Notes: generated by a model from the letters alone, not told the origin. A stretch of DNA of 64,000 nucleotides from Callipepla californica brunnescens (GCA_023055505.1 JALIRH010000023.1:8066423-8130422), one strand, 5' to 3'; shown: positions 1-10,399, counted from the stretch's first letter. Numbers and translations are program-made.

Positions 1-430
1 CCTTTTGGAGCAGATCCAGAGTACGGCCACAAAGATGATCCATGACGTGGAACACCTGCCCTATGAGAACAGACTGAGAGAGCTGGGGCTGTTCAGCCTG
101 GAGAAGAGAATGCTGCAAGGTGAGCTGATAGCGGCCTCTCGGTATCTGAAGGGGAGCTACAGGGAAGAAGGGGACAGACACTGTTGCAGGGTTTGTGGTG
201 ACAGAACAAGGGGGTATTGTTTCAAGCTCAGAGAGGGTAGATTTGGGTTACTATCAAGGAAAAACCTTCTATAGAGAGGTTGGTGGAGCCCTGTTACAGG
301 TTGCCCATTTTGCTGGTGGATGCCCCATCACTGGAGACTTTCCAGGCGAGGCTGGACTAGGCCCTGGGTAACCTCATCTAGCTATGGATGTTCCGTGTTC
401 ATTGCAGGGGTGATGGATTAGATGGCCTTC
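1..430 (+). mobile_element. CR1 retroposon 3' end
   Basis: The frame from 5 to 274 codes for the conserved C-terminal part of the CR1 reverse transcriptase protein (residues such as LPYENRLRELGLFSLE, then RTRGYCFKL), followed by the usual CR1 3' tail ending near a 'ttcatag' motif. It is a dead 5'-truncated copy. The same element, with about 500 bp more of its 5' side visible, recurs at 6990-7945, showing that it was present before the tandem duplication. Confidence 0.85.
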
Positions 431-813
431 AGAGGTCCCTCTTTTCAATTTCATAGAAAATGCTAATATAGCTTTAATAATCAAGTGGTTGAAAGGATTC
501 CATTAGTATCAGCAAGTGAATACAACGTGAATGTATTCTGGAAACATCAACGTCCAAACAGAACTCTTCTCGTAGTAAAGAAAAAAATGAAGGGTTCCTT
601 TTATCCAACAGAAGAAGCAGACTCGTCATCTCTGCTTTCAGTAATCTGTCATTAATTTGTCATTGTCACCTGTTACCTCAGTGCGGACTTGATTGTAATC
701 CAATTGACAAAGTAGTGACATAGCATGAGTTGAAGCAGTTTTTAACGCAACATGTTATGTTAAAATTAGCTTTATACACTGCATAGCAGTATGAGAGTCA
801 GGGGGCTGGAGGG
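431..813. other. Non-coding part of copy A between CR1 and the LTR
   Basis: No credible reading frame. It is nearly identical to 7946-8310 of copy B, so it is ordinary unique sequence carried along in the duplication. Bases 809-813 (gaggg) form the left target-site copy of the LTR that follows. Confidence 0.7.
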
Positions 814-1659
814 TGGTGTAAGAGACTATTATTTTATCCCGTTGCCTCAGAGTTTGCTGATGAACGTGTCCAAACGTCTCCAAGCTGGTCCTGGACGAGG
901 TTGTCAAATCCTTTGTCTAAGGGACAAGCAGATGGGCTTGTGCTGGGGCAACGAAAGGGAGATAAGCTGCTGCTCAGTGTCCGCTTAACACTTTTTTGTG
1001 CGGTACTCATCTCCGTGGGGAGACAGCCATCTCAGGAGACGCTTGCCTGGCACACTAGCACGGGATTTGTTACGTAGGCAAGAGAAATGGAGGATAAAAG
1101 AGAGATCGACTGCCATGAGACTGCTGGAGTTGTTTCTGTTGGTGTTGTTGGTGTGCGTTCTTCCATCGGAAGCCTCCTGAGCTGATTCCCTGCTGCTGAA
1201 CTCCCTCCTGGGCCTGCTGCCTGAGACATGCTGCTTTCTCCTGGACCTTGCTGCTCCATTGAGGTGTTCTGCCATCTGAACCCTCACGAGCTGATGACTG
1301 TTTGCCGCTTCTCCGGTGCTGACCCAGTGCCGCTTCTCCAGGACAGCTGCTTGCTGCTCAAGGCTGCCCGTCGCTGCTGCTGTTCTCCCCGCTTCTTCCA
1401 CCCCTGCTCTTTTGCCTCAGACCGTCGGAGCCGCTAGCAACCAGGCCGCCCCTCGGATCCCGGCTGGTGACTTTCCCGGCGCTGTGCAAGCCCTTGCTTC
1501 TTTCCTATCTTTCCTATTGCTCGCCTTCCCTTCCCCATCACCCTTACTGGTAACAGTGTCCGCCTTCCCCTTCCCCATGTCCCTGGTCTCTACTGGTAAT
1601 AAACTGGTCAGACCAACATTTAAACCGTTTGTCTCCCTCCTTTATATTGGAGCGTGACA
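814..1659 (+). mobile_element. Solo LTR of an endogenous retrovirus, 846 bp
   Basis: The segment starts TG and ends CA, has a TATA-like ataaaag at 1094-1100 and a poly(A) signal AATAAA at 1598-1603, in the order expected for U3-R-U5 on the + strand. The matching site in copy B (around 8310) is empty: flanks that read gaggg-aaagc there are split here, with gaggg at 809-813 and gacgg at 1660-1664 as a 5-bp target duplication carrying one mismatch. No gag, pol or env remains, so it is a recombined solo LTR. A 5-bp duplication would fit an ERVL-like element, but I cannot assign the family. Confidence 0.85.
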
Positions 1660-1664
1660 GACGG

Positions 1665-3684
1665 AAAGCACGGGAGGAAGGGAAGCAGAATTATCTGCTC
1701 AAACATAAGAATGAAGTGTTATTTTTTTCTATACTTTTACCTTTACTTTTAGTTTCAGCAGGCTTGAAAATATCAATATAGGAATTGCTGTTTCATCTGT
1801 TTCAGTGCTTAACAGATTACAGCAAACAAACAAACCCTTCCATTTGAATACTTCTACACTTCCTCCTGCACTGAACAACTCACATTTAAATGACTGGAAG
1901 TACTATTCCAGAACTTCTCCAAAAAACATATAGCAAAAGATGACGATCACACAGAAAGGGATATCAACTAACAAATATGTAACTTTTAACATTTAAGGTT
2001 TTATCGGGAGCAAAGTTTTTAGCGTATCTCTTTTCTATGCTCTAAGTAGTGTGAGGAGATGACCTCAGAACAGTCAACTTGTATTCATGTGGGAGGAACT
2101 GGATCGTTTGTACCAGCCCCTGGTGGGTATTTGGTCCACAGGGACACTAGAGCTAGTGTGAGCTAAGACTTTGCAGCACTCATGCGGCGGTCATCTGAGC
2201 TTTAGCACCAGCTTTACTGCATTGCACAACAACTTGCTAACACACTTAGGTACAGTGCATCCACGTCTCCTCCAGATACATTTATTTGTGTGCATAAGAT
2301 GAATACCAACAATGAGGAGGGAAATTGTCAGCTTTAAACACTTCAGATTGGCGTGATTTGAAGCAAAACTGTTCAGATGGGGAATAAGAAATTTCATCAG
2401 ATGTATAGCTTGTACATGAGTGATAAGTTGAGCGATGCATCATGTTTAATACTTCATTTATTCTAAAGTGAGGGCTTCTGTTTTTTTTTTTTGTTGTTGT
2501 TGGTTTTTTTTTTGTTTTTTTTTTTTTTTTTTTTTTTTTCGCACGAAATGCTCCTTTTATCCTACATTTCCTGTGCAACAATTGAAGTGAAGACATTTTT
2601 ACAGAGTGGGAACTGTTTTTTTCAGAATTTCTTATTACATCTTCATGTCTACGGTGGCCTGGCCTACCAGCTGCAGTTTGCAAGATTTTAACAGAAACAA
2701 CCTCGTATATTGTTGCTTCTTACAATGCTTCAGTCATAGTTTTTAATGGGGTTAATATTCTATGCCAGTGACTTGAGAACCAAAGCACTGATATGTATGT
2801 GTACGTGTTTCTATACGTACATTTCTAAGATACATAATATGCATTTCAATTAAAGAACTGTAAAAGACAAAGGAATTTCCCTTGGAAGTACCTTGAAGAG
2901 TTTCAAATTCCATACGCGAGATACTGGTGCTCAAAGCTCTGTTTACCCATAAAAATGAGCATTGCTTTCTTACTCCTAAAAGATGAAAATAGGTTGTTTG
3001 GGAGATACTTTATGCAAAGTCAAGACTCAAAGATTCAGGTATCAGCTAGACAAGATGCAATCACTGGAAGTTCACGTTCTCTTCATCTCTGTATGCTTCG
3101 ATGCGTGTGAAAAATCTTTTGGTTTATTTTCCCCGCTCCGGGCTTTTTTTACCTTAGAATTCTTCCAGGAAATCAGTAGTGTGAGTTTCAAGGAGAGAGA
3201 CATACAACAACCCTTTTTTGTTTAATTTCTGCACTGTTCCAAGTAGATTACCTTATTCATATATATATCAGAAGACGAATTAGAATTCTTAAAAGCGTGG
3301 GTGATCGAACCAGGTAAAATTTTCGTCATGAATGTTTCATGTGCACATTTTCCAACACAAGCAAAAATTTAAGAGGACTCTAAAGGCCTAAAGTTTTCCA
3401 GAACAGATGCAAGAAAATCCACTTGTTCTCTCCTAAATAGTGAAGAATACGGCCCTAAACCTGAATGTTTAAGAAGTAGTATGAGATTCAACATGAAGTT
3501 AAAAGTTTGCAGTTTCAACTAAAATCACCAATGCCACGAGTTAAGTCACTTGGATTTCCCATAGAACTGCACAGCTTGGGAAGATACACTTGGGAGAGAG
3601 CCAGCACCGATGGGATAGCTGTTGTATGTAAATTTCCCGTTACGCTTGATGTTTATGGACATAATAAAAATGGACATGAGTAAT
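1665..3684. other. Non-coding 5' region of copy A
   Basis: AT-rich sequence without a credible gene, matched by about 8318-10097 in copy B. Two differences stand out. A long T-rich tract at about 2480-2540 is expanded relative to copy B, and 3201-3410 (210 bp) is absent from copy B, where the flanks meet at about 9817. Confidence 0.7.
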
Positions 3685-3991
3685 GTCGATGACATCACTG
3701 AGCAGCAGACTGTGACATCACCGGGTGACGCATTGTGACTGCTCAGCCCTCACTGCTCCTCTCCTGGGGCGCTGGCGGAACCCGGCTCATTCTGGCTCGT
3801 TCCTGGACCCTGCTGAGCAGTTGTGCGAGGCTTGGAGGTCGAGCAAGTGTTTATCTGTGCTGTGCTGTGCTGGGTCGTGCCTGGGGCTGCTTGCAGCATC
3901 TCAGTGCCCGAGCCCAGAGCATTGCTCGTTTCCCCGGCCCTGCCTAGTGCAGGCAACCGGGGCGCTACAGAGCGCACCCGCAGCAGCGGAG
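3685..3991 (+). promoter_or_regulatory. Promoter and non-coding exon 1, distal unit (A1)
   Basis: CRE/ATF-type sites lie at 3690-3697 and 3713-3720 (TGACATCA) with TGACGCA at 3726-3732. The putative exon 1 that follows contains no ATG and ends at 3991 before a good donor (gag|gtgagt). The unit is almost identical to those at 4603 and 10097. Splicing from here to the acceptor at 5074 would give a 1083-bp intron. The transcription start is not determined, and use of this unit is inferred from conservation. Confidence 0.65.
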
Positions 3992-4029
3992 GTGAGTGGT
4001 GCGGGGACACCTGGGGCTTATGGGGCAGC

Positions 4030-4595
4030 TGCAGGGAGTTACATTCACGTCGTTGCCAAAGTGTATGCTTGAACCTCATCCTGAGCCTCAGTAGACAAAC
4101 AGTGAAAGTGTCTCTTGCTCAGCATCCTGTGTCATGCCTAACAGCCTGCATGATTGGCAGGCAAGGGCTGACCTCCCCTGGGAAACCTCTGTGCCAGCTG
4201 AGGAAGGGTCTGCAGACAAGTCTTGTGAGCAGCAGGGAATTAGGGTTACTTAACCTAGAGAAAAATGGCATCAGGGGAGACCTTACTGCTCTCTACAGTC
4301 ATCTCAGTGGAGTCAGAATGGAGGTGGGAATTGGTCTGCTCTCCCAGGAAACAAATGACAAGATGCAATGGTGTCAAGCTGCACCAGCAAAGGTTTGGGT
4401 TGATGTTAGGAAAATTATATTCACTAAAAGTGTTACGAAGCATTGGAACGGGCTGCCAGAAAGTAGCTGTATCCACATCTCTGAAGTATATCTAAAGGAC
4501 ATGTTGATTCAGTCTTTGGGAACTCGGTGTAGTGGCAGATTTCTCAATTCTAGGGTAGTTTTGGAACTAGATGGTCTTGGAGTACTTTTAGAACC
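4030..4595 (+). mobile_element. CR1 fragment between the two promoter units of copy A
   Basis: The frame from about 4210 translates to a recognisable CR1 C-terminal stretch (LLNLEKNGIRGDLTALYSHL, then HWNGLPES), with the 'tagatggtcttgg' tail near 4568. The left limit is approximate. It is an old, degraded insertion with no intact frame. It lies exactly between the duplicated promoter/exon-1 units and is absent from copy B, where only one unit exists. Confidence 0.75.
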
Positions 4596-4602
4596 CAGGT
4601 GA

Positions 4603-4905
4603 GTCGATGACATCACTGAGCAGCAGACTGTGACATCACCGGGTGACGCACTGTGACTGCTCAGCCCTCACTGCTCCTCTCCTGGGGCGCTGGCGGAACC
4701 CGGCTCATTCTGGCTCCTGGACCCTGCTGAGCAGTTGTGCGAGGCTTGGAGGTCGAGCAACGGTTTATCTGTGCTGTGCTGTGCCGGGTCGTGCCTGGGG
4801 CTGCTTGCAGCATCTCAGTGCCCGAGCCCAGAGCATTGCTCGTTTCCCCGGCCCTGCCTAGTGCAGGCAACCGGGGCGCTACAGAGCGCACCCGCAGCAG
4901 CGGAG
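4603..4905 (+). promoter_or_regulatory. Promoter and non-coding exon 1, proximal unit (A2)
   Basis: This is a second copy of the A1 unit, 918 bp downstream. It has TGACATCA at 4608-4615 and 4631-4638, TGACGCA at 4644-4650, and an ATG-free exon ending at 4905 (gag|gtgagt). It differs from A1 by a 4-bp deletion and a few substitutions. With the acceptor at 5074 it makes a 169-bp intron, close to the 159 bp of copy B, so this is probably the main first exon of the copy A gene. Confidence 0.7.
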
Positions 4906-5152
4906 GTGAGTGGTGCGGGGACACCTGGGTCACTCAGGGCAGCCGTGGGTTAGGGTAGGGTGCACGAGATAAACCAGTGCGGGGCTTGGGAAGGCTTCCT
5001 GCTGAGGAATGGACTGCTGAGGACGTTCAGACGCTGGGACAGAGAGTGACTGTGAGCCTCTTCCTCTCTTGCAGTGTGACACCACCGCTGCAGCTCTGGT
5101 GAAGAACAGCTTGTCATCTGCAGTTCTCCCAGCCCGCTGCAGCGAGAAGACC

Positions 5153-6232
5153 ATGGCTGCGGAAGAGCCATGGACATGTCCCGTCTGCGGCGATGCGCGA
5201 CGGGACACTGCACGTGTGATTCCGTGCAACCACACGTTCTGTGCTGGCTGCATCCATCGGTGGGCGAGGCTGAAAGACACGTGCCCACTGTGCAGGACGG
5301 CCATGAAGAGCATCCGGGTCTCCGTGCGGGGAAACATGTACCTTGAATGCACGGTGTCCCCACCCGCATTGCCAGTGCCCATCGGCTTCGGCACCACCAC
5401 CGGCCCCAGCGGCACCGCGGCAGCTGCTGAACACAGCAATGTGGAAGCAGTTAGAGTGGGCGGCCTTCTACCGGAGCAGTGGGCAGCACTCTTCAGGGAG
5501 AGACCCGACCTCCTGTGGCCGGTGCTGCCCTGGCTGGAGGAGATACTCTCCGTCATCCCGGGGATTCGCCTGTGGCAGATCATTATAACAATGAGCACGA
5601 TCCAGGTACTGCTATGCCAGGTGGGCCTGGACAGGGCCGCCCTGGTGCAGCGCACCCGTAACATCCTTGGAGCCGTCACCGCACCGCTGATGGAAAGGCT
5701 CATCAACATCATCGTGATACTGTGCGGCCCGGAGGCCCGGAGGCTGCTGGGCCTCCCAGAGCCCAACAACGCCCAGCAGCAGGAGGACGGCCGCGAAGTG
5801 CCCGGCGTGGTCCATCAGCACGGGGATGGCCACGAAGAACCTGACGTGACCCAACCGCACGAGGACGGTCCCGCGGCCCCGTCCGGTCCCGCCGCGTCCC
5901 CGCAGGGCACCGCCGCCCCCAGCGCCGCTCCGTACGACGGCTCCGCGGGTCCCGAAGCGGAGGAGCTCCCCGGCACGTCCGGCGGGGCTCTGGGCGGGGG
6001 TGCCGCCGAGCTCCCCGCCGCACCCAGCCCCGCGCAGCGGGAGCGGCCCGGCGACGAGCCGGGTCCCGAGGCGGCCGGTCCCTCCGAGCAGGGACGCAGC
6101 CGCGGCCCCTCCGCTCGCGGCCGGGGCGGGAAGCGCTCGGCCGGTGGGCCCCGGCGCCCCACGAAGAGGAGGGCCGCCAGCGCCCAGCGCGCTCCTCCGC
6201 CCCGCAAGAGGCGGCCTCCCCGACGCCCCTAG
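5153..6232 (+). CDS. TOPORS-like RING-finger E3 ubiquitin ligase, copy A
   Basis: Predicted 359-residue protein, coded wholly in exon 2, which starts at 5075 after a pyrimidine-rich tract and cag acceptor. The start at 5153 is the first ATG of the spliced message, with A at -3 and G at +4. A C3HC4 RING lies at C9, C12, C25, H27, C30, C33, C44, C47, followed by the short basic stretch seen after TOPORS RINGs. Residues about 110-200 resemble the helical region of TOPORS (a FRERP then LPWLEE pattern). Residues 205-359 are Pro/Gly/Ala/Arg-rich, probably disordered, ending in basic clusters that would serve as nuclear localisation signals. TOPORS is a nuclear ubiquitin and SUMO E3 of over 1000 residues, so this is a much shortened relative. 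The family call is by eye. Substrates are unknown. Confidence 0.8.
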   Translation: MAAEEPWTCPVCGDARRDTARVIPCNHTFCAGCIHRWARLKDTCPLCRTAMKSIRVSVRGNMYLECTVSPPALPVPIGFGTTTGPSGTAAAAEHSNVEAVRVGGLLPEQWAALFRERPDLLWPVLPWLEEILSVIPGIRLWQIIITMSTIQVLLCQVGLDRAALVQRTRNILGAVTAPLMERLINIIVILCGPEARRLLGLPEPNNAQQQEDGREVPGVVHQHGDGHEEPDVTQPHEDGPAAPSGPAASPQGTAAPSAAPYDGSAGPEAEELPGTSGGALGGGAAELPAAPSPAQRERPGDEPGPEAAGPSEQGRSRGPSARGRGGKRSAGGPRRPTKRRAASAQRAPPPRKRRPPRRP

Positions 6233-6310
6233 CCGTTCTTAACACCGCCTGTCCCTTTCGATGTAGCGTATAACAAATAAAGGATATTATAAAAATAAAG
6301 TAAGTGTGGA
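6233..6310 (+). terminator. 3' UTR and poly(A) signals of copy A gene
   Basis: Two AATAAA hexamers, at 6276-6281 and 6294-6299, follow the stop codon within 70 bp and imply a very short 3' UTR. The single hexamer of copy B sits at a comparable distance, although the sequences after the stop are no longer clearly alignable. Confidence 0.65.
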
Positions 6311-6439
6311 ATCACGCATTGTTCCTAGCGTCCAGTTTTCGAGACGGTTCGCCCTTCACGAGCACCTCCTACACACTCTGTGCCATAGAACCCGCGCCCA
6401 TTGAGCTGGGCCATCCTGATGATTCATATTGAAACTAAT

Positions 6440-6680
6440 GCCACCAAAAAAAGCAAAGCGTCATACTAATTGGGGATTCCAATTAGTGCTCAGAGACACA
6501 GAGGCCCCCATTTGCTGCCCAGATAACCCCTCTGGAGAGGATTTTTCTGGGGTGAGCAGTTATCAGGGGAGACCGAAGCAAAAAATGTGTCAAGTACCTC
6601 AGCCTTCTCCCTGTCTCTTGATACCAGCCTGCTTGTGGGTTGCCAGCTGGGAGGACAGAGAGCACTGCTTGCACAGCTAG
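6440..6680 (-). mobile_element. Degraded CR1 fragment (minus strand), probable
   Basis: Read on the minus strand, the region around 6540-6620 resembles the part of CR1 ORF2 just before the reverse transcriptase domain (a 'gaaggctgaggtact...' stretch with the usual phenylalanine-rich coding). It is heavily mutated and without an open frame. The rest of 6311-6990 between the two duplication units shows nothing else, apart from the hairpin at 6901-6924. Confidence 0.45.
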
Positions 6681-6900
6681 TCCCTTTAGCATGCTTCCAA
6701 GGGATGTAAAGGCCCTTGAAATGTTTTGTACTTTCCCTGATTCAGTGTCCTGAGACCCTACTGGAATGACAGTGAGCTGGTAGTAGTCATCAGATGTGGC
6801 AGAGCCTTCCTGAAGTCTCTGACACGTGACCCCAGAAAAAATGTTTTCCTCAGTCTGATGGGATGCTGGCTGCCTTGAGTTTTGTGGTTTTGCCTGTGAA

Positions 6901-6924
6901 ATAACCTATCTGTGCATAGGTTAT
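6901..6924. repeat. Perfect 9-bp inverted repeat
   Basis: ataacctat at 6901-6909 and its exact reverse complement at 6916-6924 are separated by 6 bases. It lies in the spacer between the two duplicated units, about 70 bp before the CR1 of copy B. It has no T-run or other sign of a function. Confidence 0.6.
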
Positions 6925-6989
6925 CTGTAGTTTCCACACTCCTTGTTTTTGTCCCTCATCGTGCATTTTTTATATTTCATCCTATAGCC

Positions 6990-7945
6990 CTGACAGCCAC
7001 CGGTTAATGGCTCAGTGTCTGGATGACAAGCAATGTCCCCCAGAGTACTTTCTGTTATCTTCATCAGTGACACTGACAGTGGGATCAAGTGCACCCTCAG
7101 CGAGTTTGCTGCTGATGCCAAGCTGTGGGGTGCAGTTGTCACACCAAAGGGATGGGATGCCATCCAGAGAGACCTAAACAGGCTTGAGCAGAGGTCTCAG
7201 GTGAATATCACAAGGTTCAGCAAATTGAAGTGCAAGGTCTTGCATCTAAGTCAAGGCAACCCTGACTATCAATTCCAGCTGCAGAATGAAAGGATTCTGC
7301 ACAGCCTTGCAAAAAAGACCCGAGGGCAGTGGTGGATGGGAAGGTGGACAAGAGCCAGCAATGCACCCTTGAAGCCCAGAAAGCCAACTGTGTCCTGGGC
7401 TGCATAAAAAGAAGTGGCCAGCAGGTCGAGGGAGGTGGTCCTTACCTGGAGTACTGCATCCAGATGTGGATTCCTCAGTACAGGAGAGACATAGACCTTT
7501 TGGAGCAAATCCAGAGGAGGGCCACAAAGATGATCCATGACGTGGAACACCTGCCCTATGAGAACAGACTGAGAGAGCTGGGGCTGTTCAGCCTGGAGCA
7601 GAGAATGCTGCAAGGTGAGCTGATAGCGGCCTCTCGGTATCTGAAGGGGAGCTACAGGGAAGAAGGGGACAGACACTTTTGCACGGTTTGTGGTGATACA
7701 ACAAGGGGATATTGTTTCAAGCTCAAAGAGGGTAGATTTGGGTTACTATCGAGAAAAAATCTTTTACAGTGAGGGTGGTGGATGGCACACTGGTATAGGG
7801 TTGCCCGTTTTGCTGGTGGATGCCCCTCATTTCAGGGTGAGGCTGGACTAGGCCCTGGGTAACCTCATCTAGCTATGGATGTTCCGTGTTCATTGCAGGG
7901 GTGATGGACTAGATGGCCTTCAGAGGTCCCTCTTTTCAATTTCAT
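6990..7945 (+). mobile_element. CR1 retroposon, 3' part of ORF2 and tail
   Basis: Conceptual translations at 7033-7407 and 7329-7772 match the CR1 reverse transcriptase C-terminal region (SGIKCTLSEFAADAKL, then EYCIQMW and YENRLRELGLFSLEQ). The two pieces lie in different frames, so the copy carries at least one frameshift and is inactive. It is the copy B counterpart of the CR1 cut by the left window edge. Confidence 0.88.
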
Positions 7946-10096
7946 AGAAAATGCTAATATAACTTTAATAATCAAGTGGTTGAAAGGATTCCATTAGTAT
8001 CAGCAAGTGAATACAACGTGAATGTATTCTGGAAACATCAACGTCTAAACAGAACTCTTCTCCTAGTAAAGAAAAAAATGAAGGGTTCCTTTTATCCAAC
8101 AGAAGAAGCAGACTCGTCATCTCTGCTTTCAGTAATCTGTCATTAATTTGTCATTGTCACCTGTTACCTCAGTGCGGACTTTATTGTAATCCAATTGACA
8201 AAGTAGTGACATAGCATGAGTTGAAGCAGTTTTTAACGCAACATTAACATGTTAAAATTTAACATGTTAAAATTTGCTTTATACGCTGCATAGCAGTATT
8301 AGAGTCAGGGGGCTGGAGGGAAAGCATGGGACGAAGGGAAGCAGAATTATCTGCTCAAACATCATAATGAAGTGTTATTTTTTCTATGCTTTTACCTTTA
8401 TTTTTATTTTAAGCAGGCTTGAAAATATGAATGTAGGAATTGCTGTTTCATCTGTTTCAATACTTAACGGATTACAGCAAACAAACAAACCCCTCAATTT
8501 GAATACTTTTACACTTCCTCCTGCACTGAACTCATATTTAAATGATTGGAAGTACTATTCCAAAACTTCTCCACAAAACATATAGCAGAAGATGATGAAC
8601 ACACAGAAGGGGATATCAACTAACAAATGTGTAACTTTTAACATTTTAGGTTTTATTGGGGGCAAAGTTTTTAGCATATCTCTTTTCTATGCTCTAAGTA
8701 GTGTGAGGAGATGACCTCAGAACAGTCAACTTGTATTCATGTGCGAGGAACTGGATCGTTTGTACCAGCCCCTGATGGGTGTTTGGTCCACAGGGACACT
8801 AGAGCTAGTGTGAGCTAAGACTTTGCAGCACTCATGTGGCGGTCATCTGAGCTTTAGCACCAGCTTTACTGCATTGCACGACAGCTTGCTAACACACTTA
8901 GGTACAGTGCACCCACGTCTCCCCCAAATACATTTATTTGTGTGCGTAAGATGAATACTAACAATGGGGAGGGAAATTGTCAGCTTTAAACTCTTCAGAC
9001 TGGCATGATATGAAGCAAAACTGTTCAGATGGGAAATAAGAAATTCCATCAGATGTATAGCTTGTACATCAGTAATAAGTTGAGTGATACATCATGTTTA
9101 ATACTGTTCTTCATTTATTCTAAAGTGAGGGCTTCTGTTTGTTTGTTTTTTTCCCCGGACGAGATGCTCCTTTTATCCTACATTTCCTGTGAAACAATTG
9201 AAGTAAAGATATTTTTACAGAGTGGGAAATATTTATTTTCAGAATTTCTTATTACATCTACATGTCCATGGTGGCCTGGCCTACCAGCTGCAGTTTGCAA
9301 GATTTTAACAGAAACAACCTTGTATGTTGTTGCTTCTTACAATGCTTCAGTCATAGTTTTCAATGGGGTTAATATTCTATGCCAGTGACTTGAGAACCAA
9401 AGCACTGATATGTATGTGTACGTGTTTCTATACGTACATTTCTAAGATACATAATATGCATTTCAATTAAAGAACTGTAAAAGACAAAGGAATTTCCCTT
9501 GGAAGTACCTTGAAGAGTTTCAAATTCCATACGCGAGATACTGGTGATCAAAGCTCTGTTTACCCATAAAAATGAGCATTGCTTTCTTACTTCTAAAAGA
9601 TGAAAATAGGTTGTTTGGGGGATACTTTATGCAAAGTCAAGACTCAAAGATTCAGGTATCAAATAGATAAGATGCAATTACTGGAAGTTCACGTTCTCTT
9701 CATCTCTATATGCTTCAATGCATGTGAAAAATCTCTTGGTTTATTTTTCCCGCTCCGGGCTTTTTACCTTACAATTCTTCCAGTAAATCAGTAGTGTGAG
9801 TTTCAAGGAGAGAGAAAGAAAATCCACTTGTTCTCTCCTAAATAGTGAAGAATACGGCCCTAAACCTGAATGTTTATGAAGAAGTATGAGATTCAACATG
9901 AAGTTAAAAGTTTGCAGTTTCAACTAAAATCACCAATGCCACGAGTTAAGTCACTTGGATTTCCCATAAAACTGCACAGCTTGGGAAGATACACCTGGGA
10001 GAGAGCCAGCACCGATGGGATAGCTGTTGTACGTAAATTTCTGGTTACACTTGATGTTTATGGAGGGACACGTCCATAAAAATGGACATGAGTAAT
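7946..10096. other. Non-coding 5' region of copy B
   Basis: No gene is visible. It aligns with 431-3684 of copy A minus the LTR and the 210-bp block. It therefore preserves the empty LTR target at about 8306-8315. A short local repeat of an 'aacatgttaaaattt' motif at about 8245-8275 is specific to this copy. Confidence 0.7.
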
Positions 10097-10399
10097 GTCG
10101 ATGACATCACTGAGCAGCAGACTGTGACATCACCGGGTGACGCATTGTGACTGCTCAGCCCTCGCTGCTCCTCTCCTGGGGCGCTGGCGGAACCCGGCTC
10201 ATTCTGGCTCCTGGACCCTGCTGAGCAGTTGTGCGAGGCTTGGAGGTCGAGCAAGTGTTTGGTTGTGCTGTGCTGTGCTGGGTCGTGCCTGGGGCTGCTT
10301 GCAGCATCTCAGTGCCCGAGCCCAGAGCATTGCTCGTTTCCCCGGCCCTGCCTAGTGCAGGCAACCGGGGCGCTACAGAGCGCACCCGCAGCAGCGGAG
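10097..10399 (+). promoter_or_regulatory. Promoter and non-coding exon 1 of copy B gene
   Basis: Third instance of the promoter unit. TGACATCA occurs at 10102-10109 and 10125-10132, and TGACGCA at 10138-10144. The ATG-free exon ends at 10399 (gag|gtgagt). The intron runs 10400-10558 (159 bp) and lacks 12 bp present in copy A; from the gggttaggg motif to its acceptor it is identical to copy A. Confidence 0.7.

Larger units (their letters stand above)
1..6237 (+). repeat. Tandem segmental duplication, copy A (5' end off-window)
   Basis: Position 1 aligns with 7496, and the match continues in the same order and orientation to about 6237 opposite 11699. The offset between copies steps from 7495 down to 5472 because copy A carries an 846-bp solo LTR, an extra 210 bp and a second promoter/exon-1 unit. 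It contains a CR1 tail, about 3 kb of non-coding DNA and one TOPORS-like RING gene. The left boundary lies outside the window. Confidence 0.92.

Noticed and set aside
985..1401. 138-residue open frame on the minus strand
   Set aside because: It is antisense within the solo LTR, starts and stops with no family resemblance, and owes its length to GC-rich sequence without stops.
3725..4072. In-frame extension of the TOPORS-like protein through exon 1
   Set aside because: The frame is open across the exon 1/exon 2 junction, but exon 1 contains no ATG in any of the three copies and the first ATG of the message has an excellent context. The longer frame depends on non-ATG starts.
4946..4960. Telomere-like gttaggg motif in the TOPORS-like introns
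   Set aside because: Only one and a half units; too short to be a telomeric or interstitial telomere repeat.
4930..5769. 279-residue minus-strand frame, with a similar one at 10309-11028
   Set aside because: They are shadows of the GC-rich RING exon on the opposite strand; no known domain, and they follow the duplication only because the sense gene does.
5709..6245. Arg/Pro-rich frames opposite the gene tails (also 11181-11679)
   Set aside because: Stop-free by composition in a very GC-rich stretch; no homologue or start signal is apparent.
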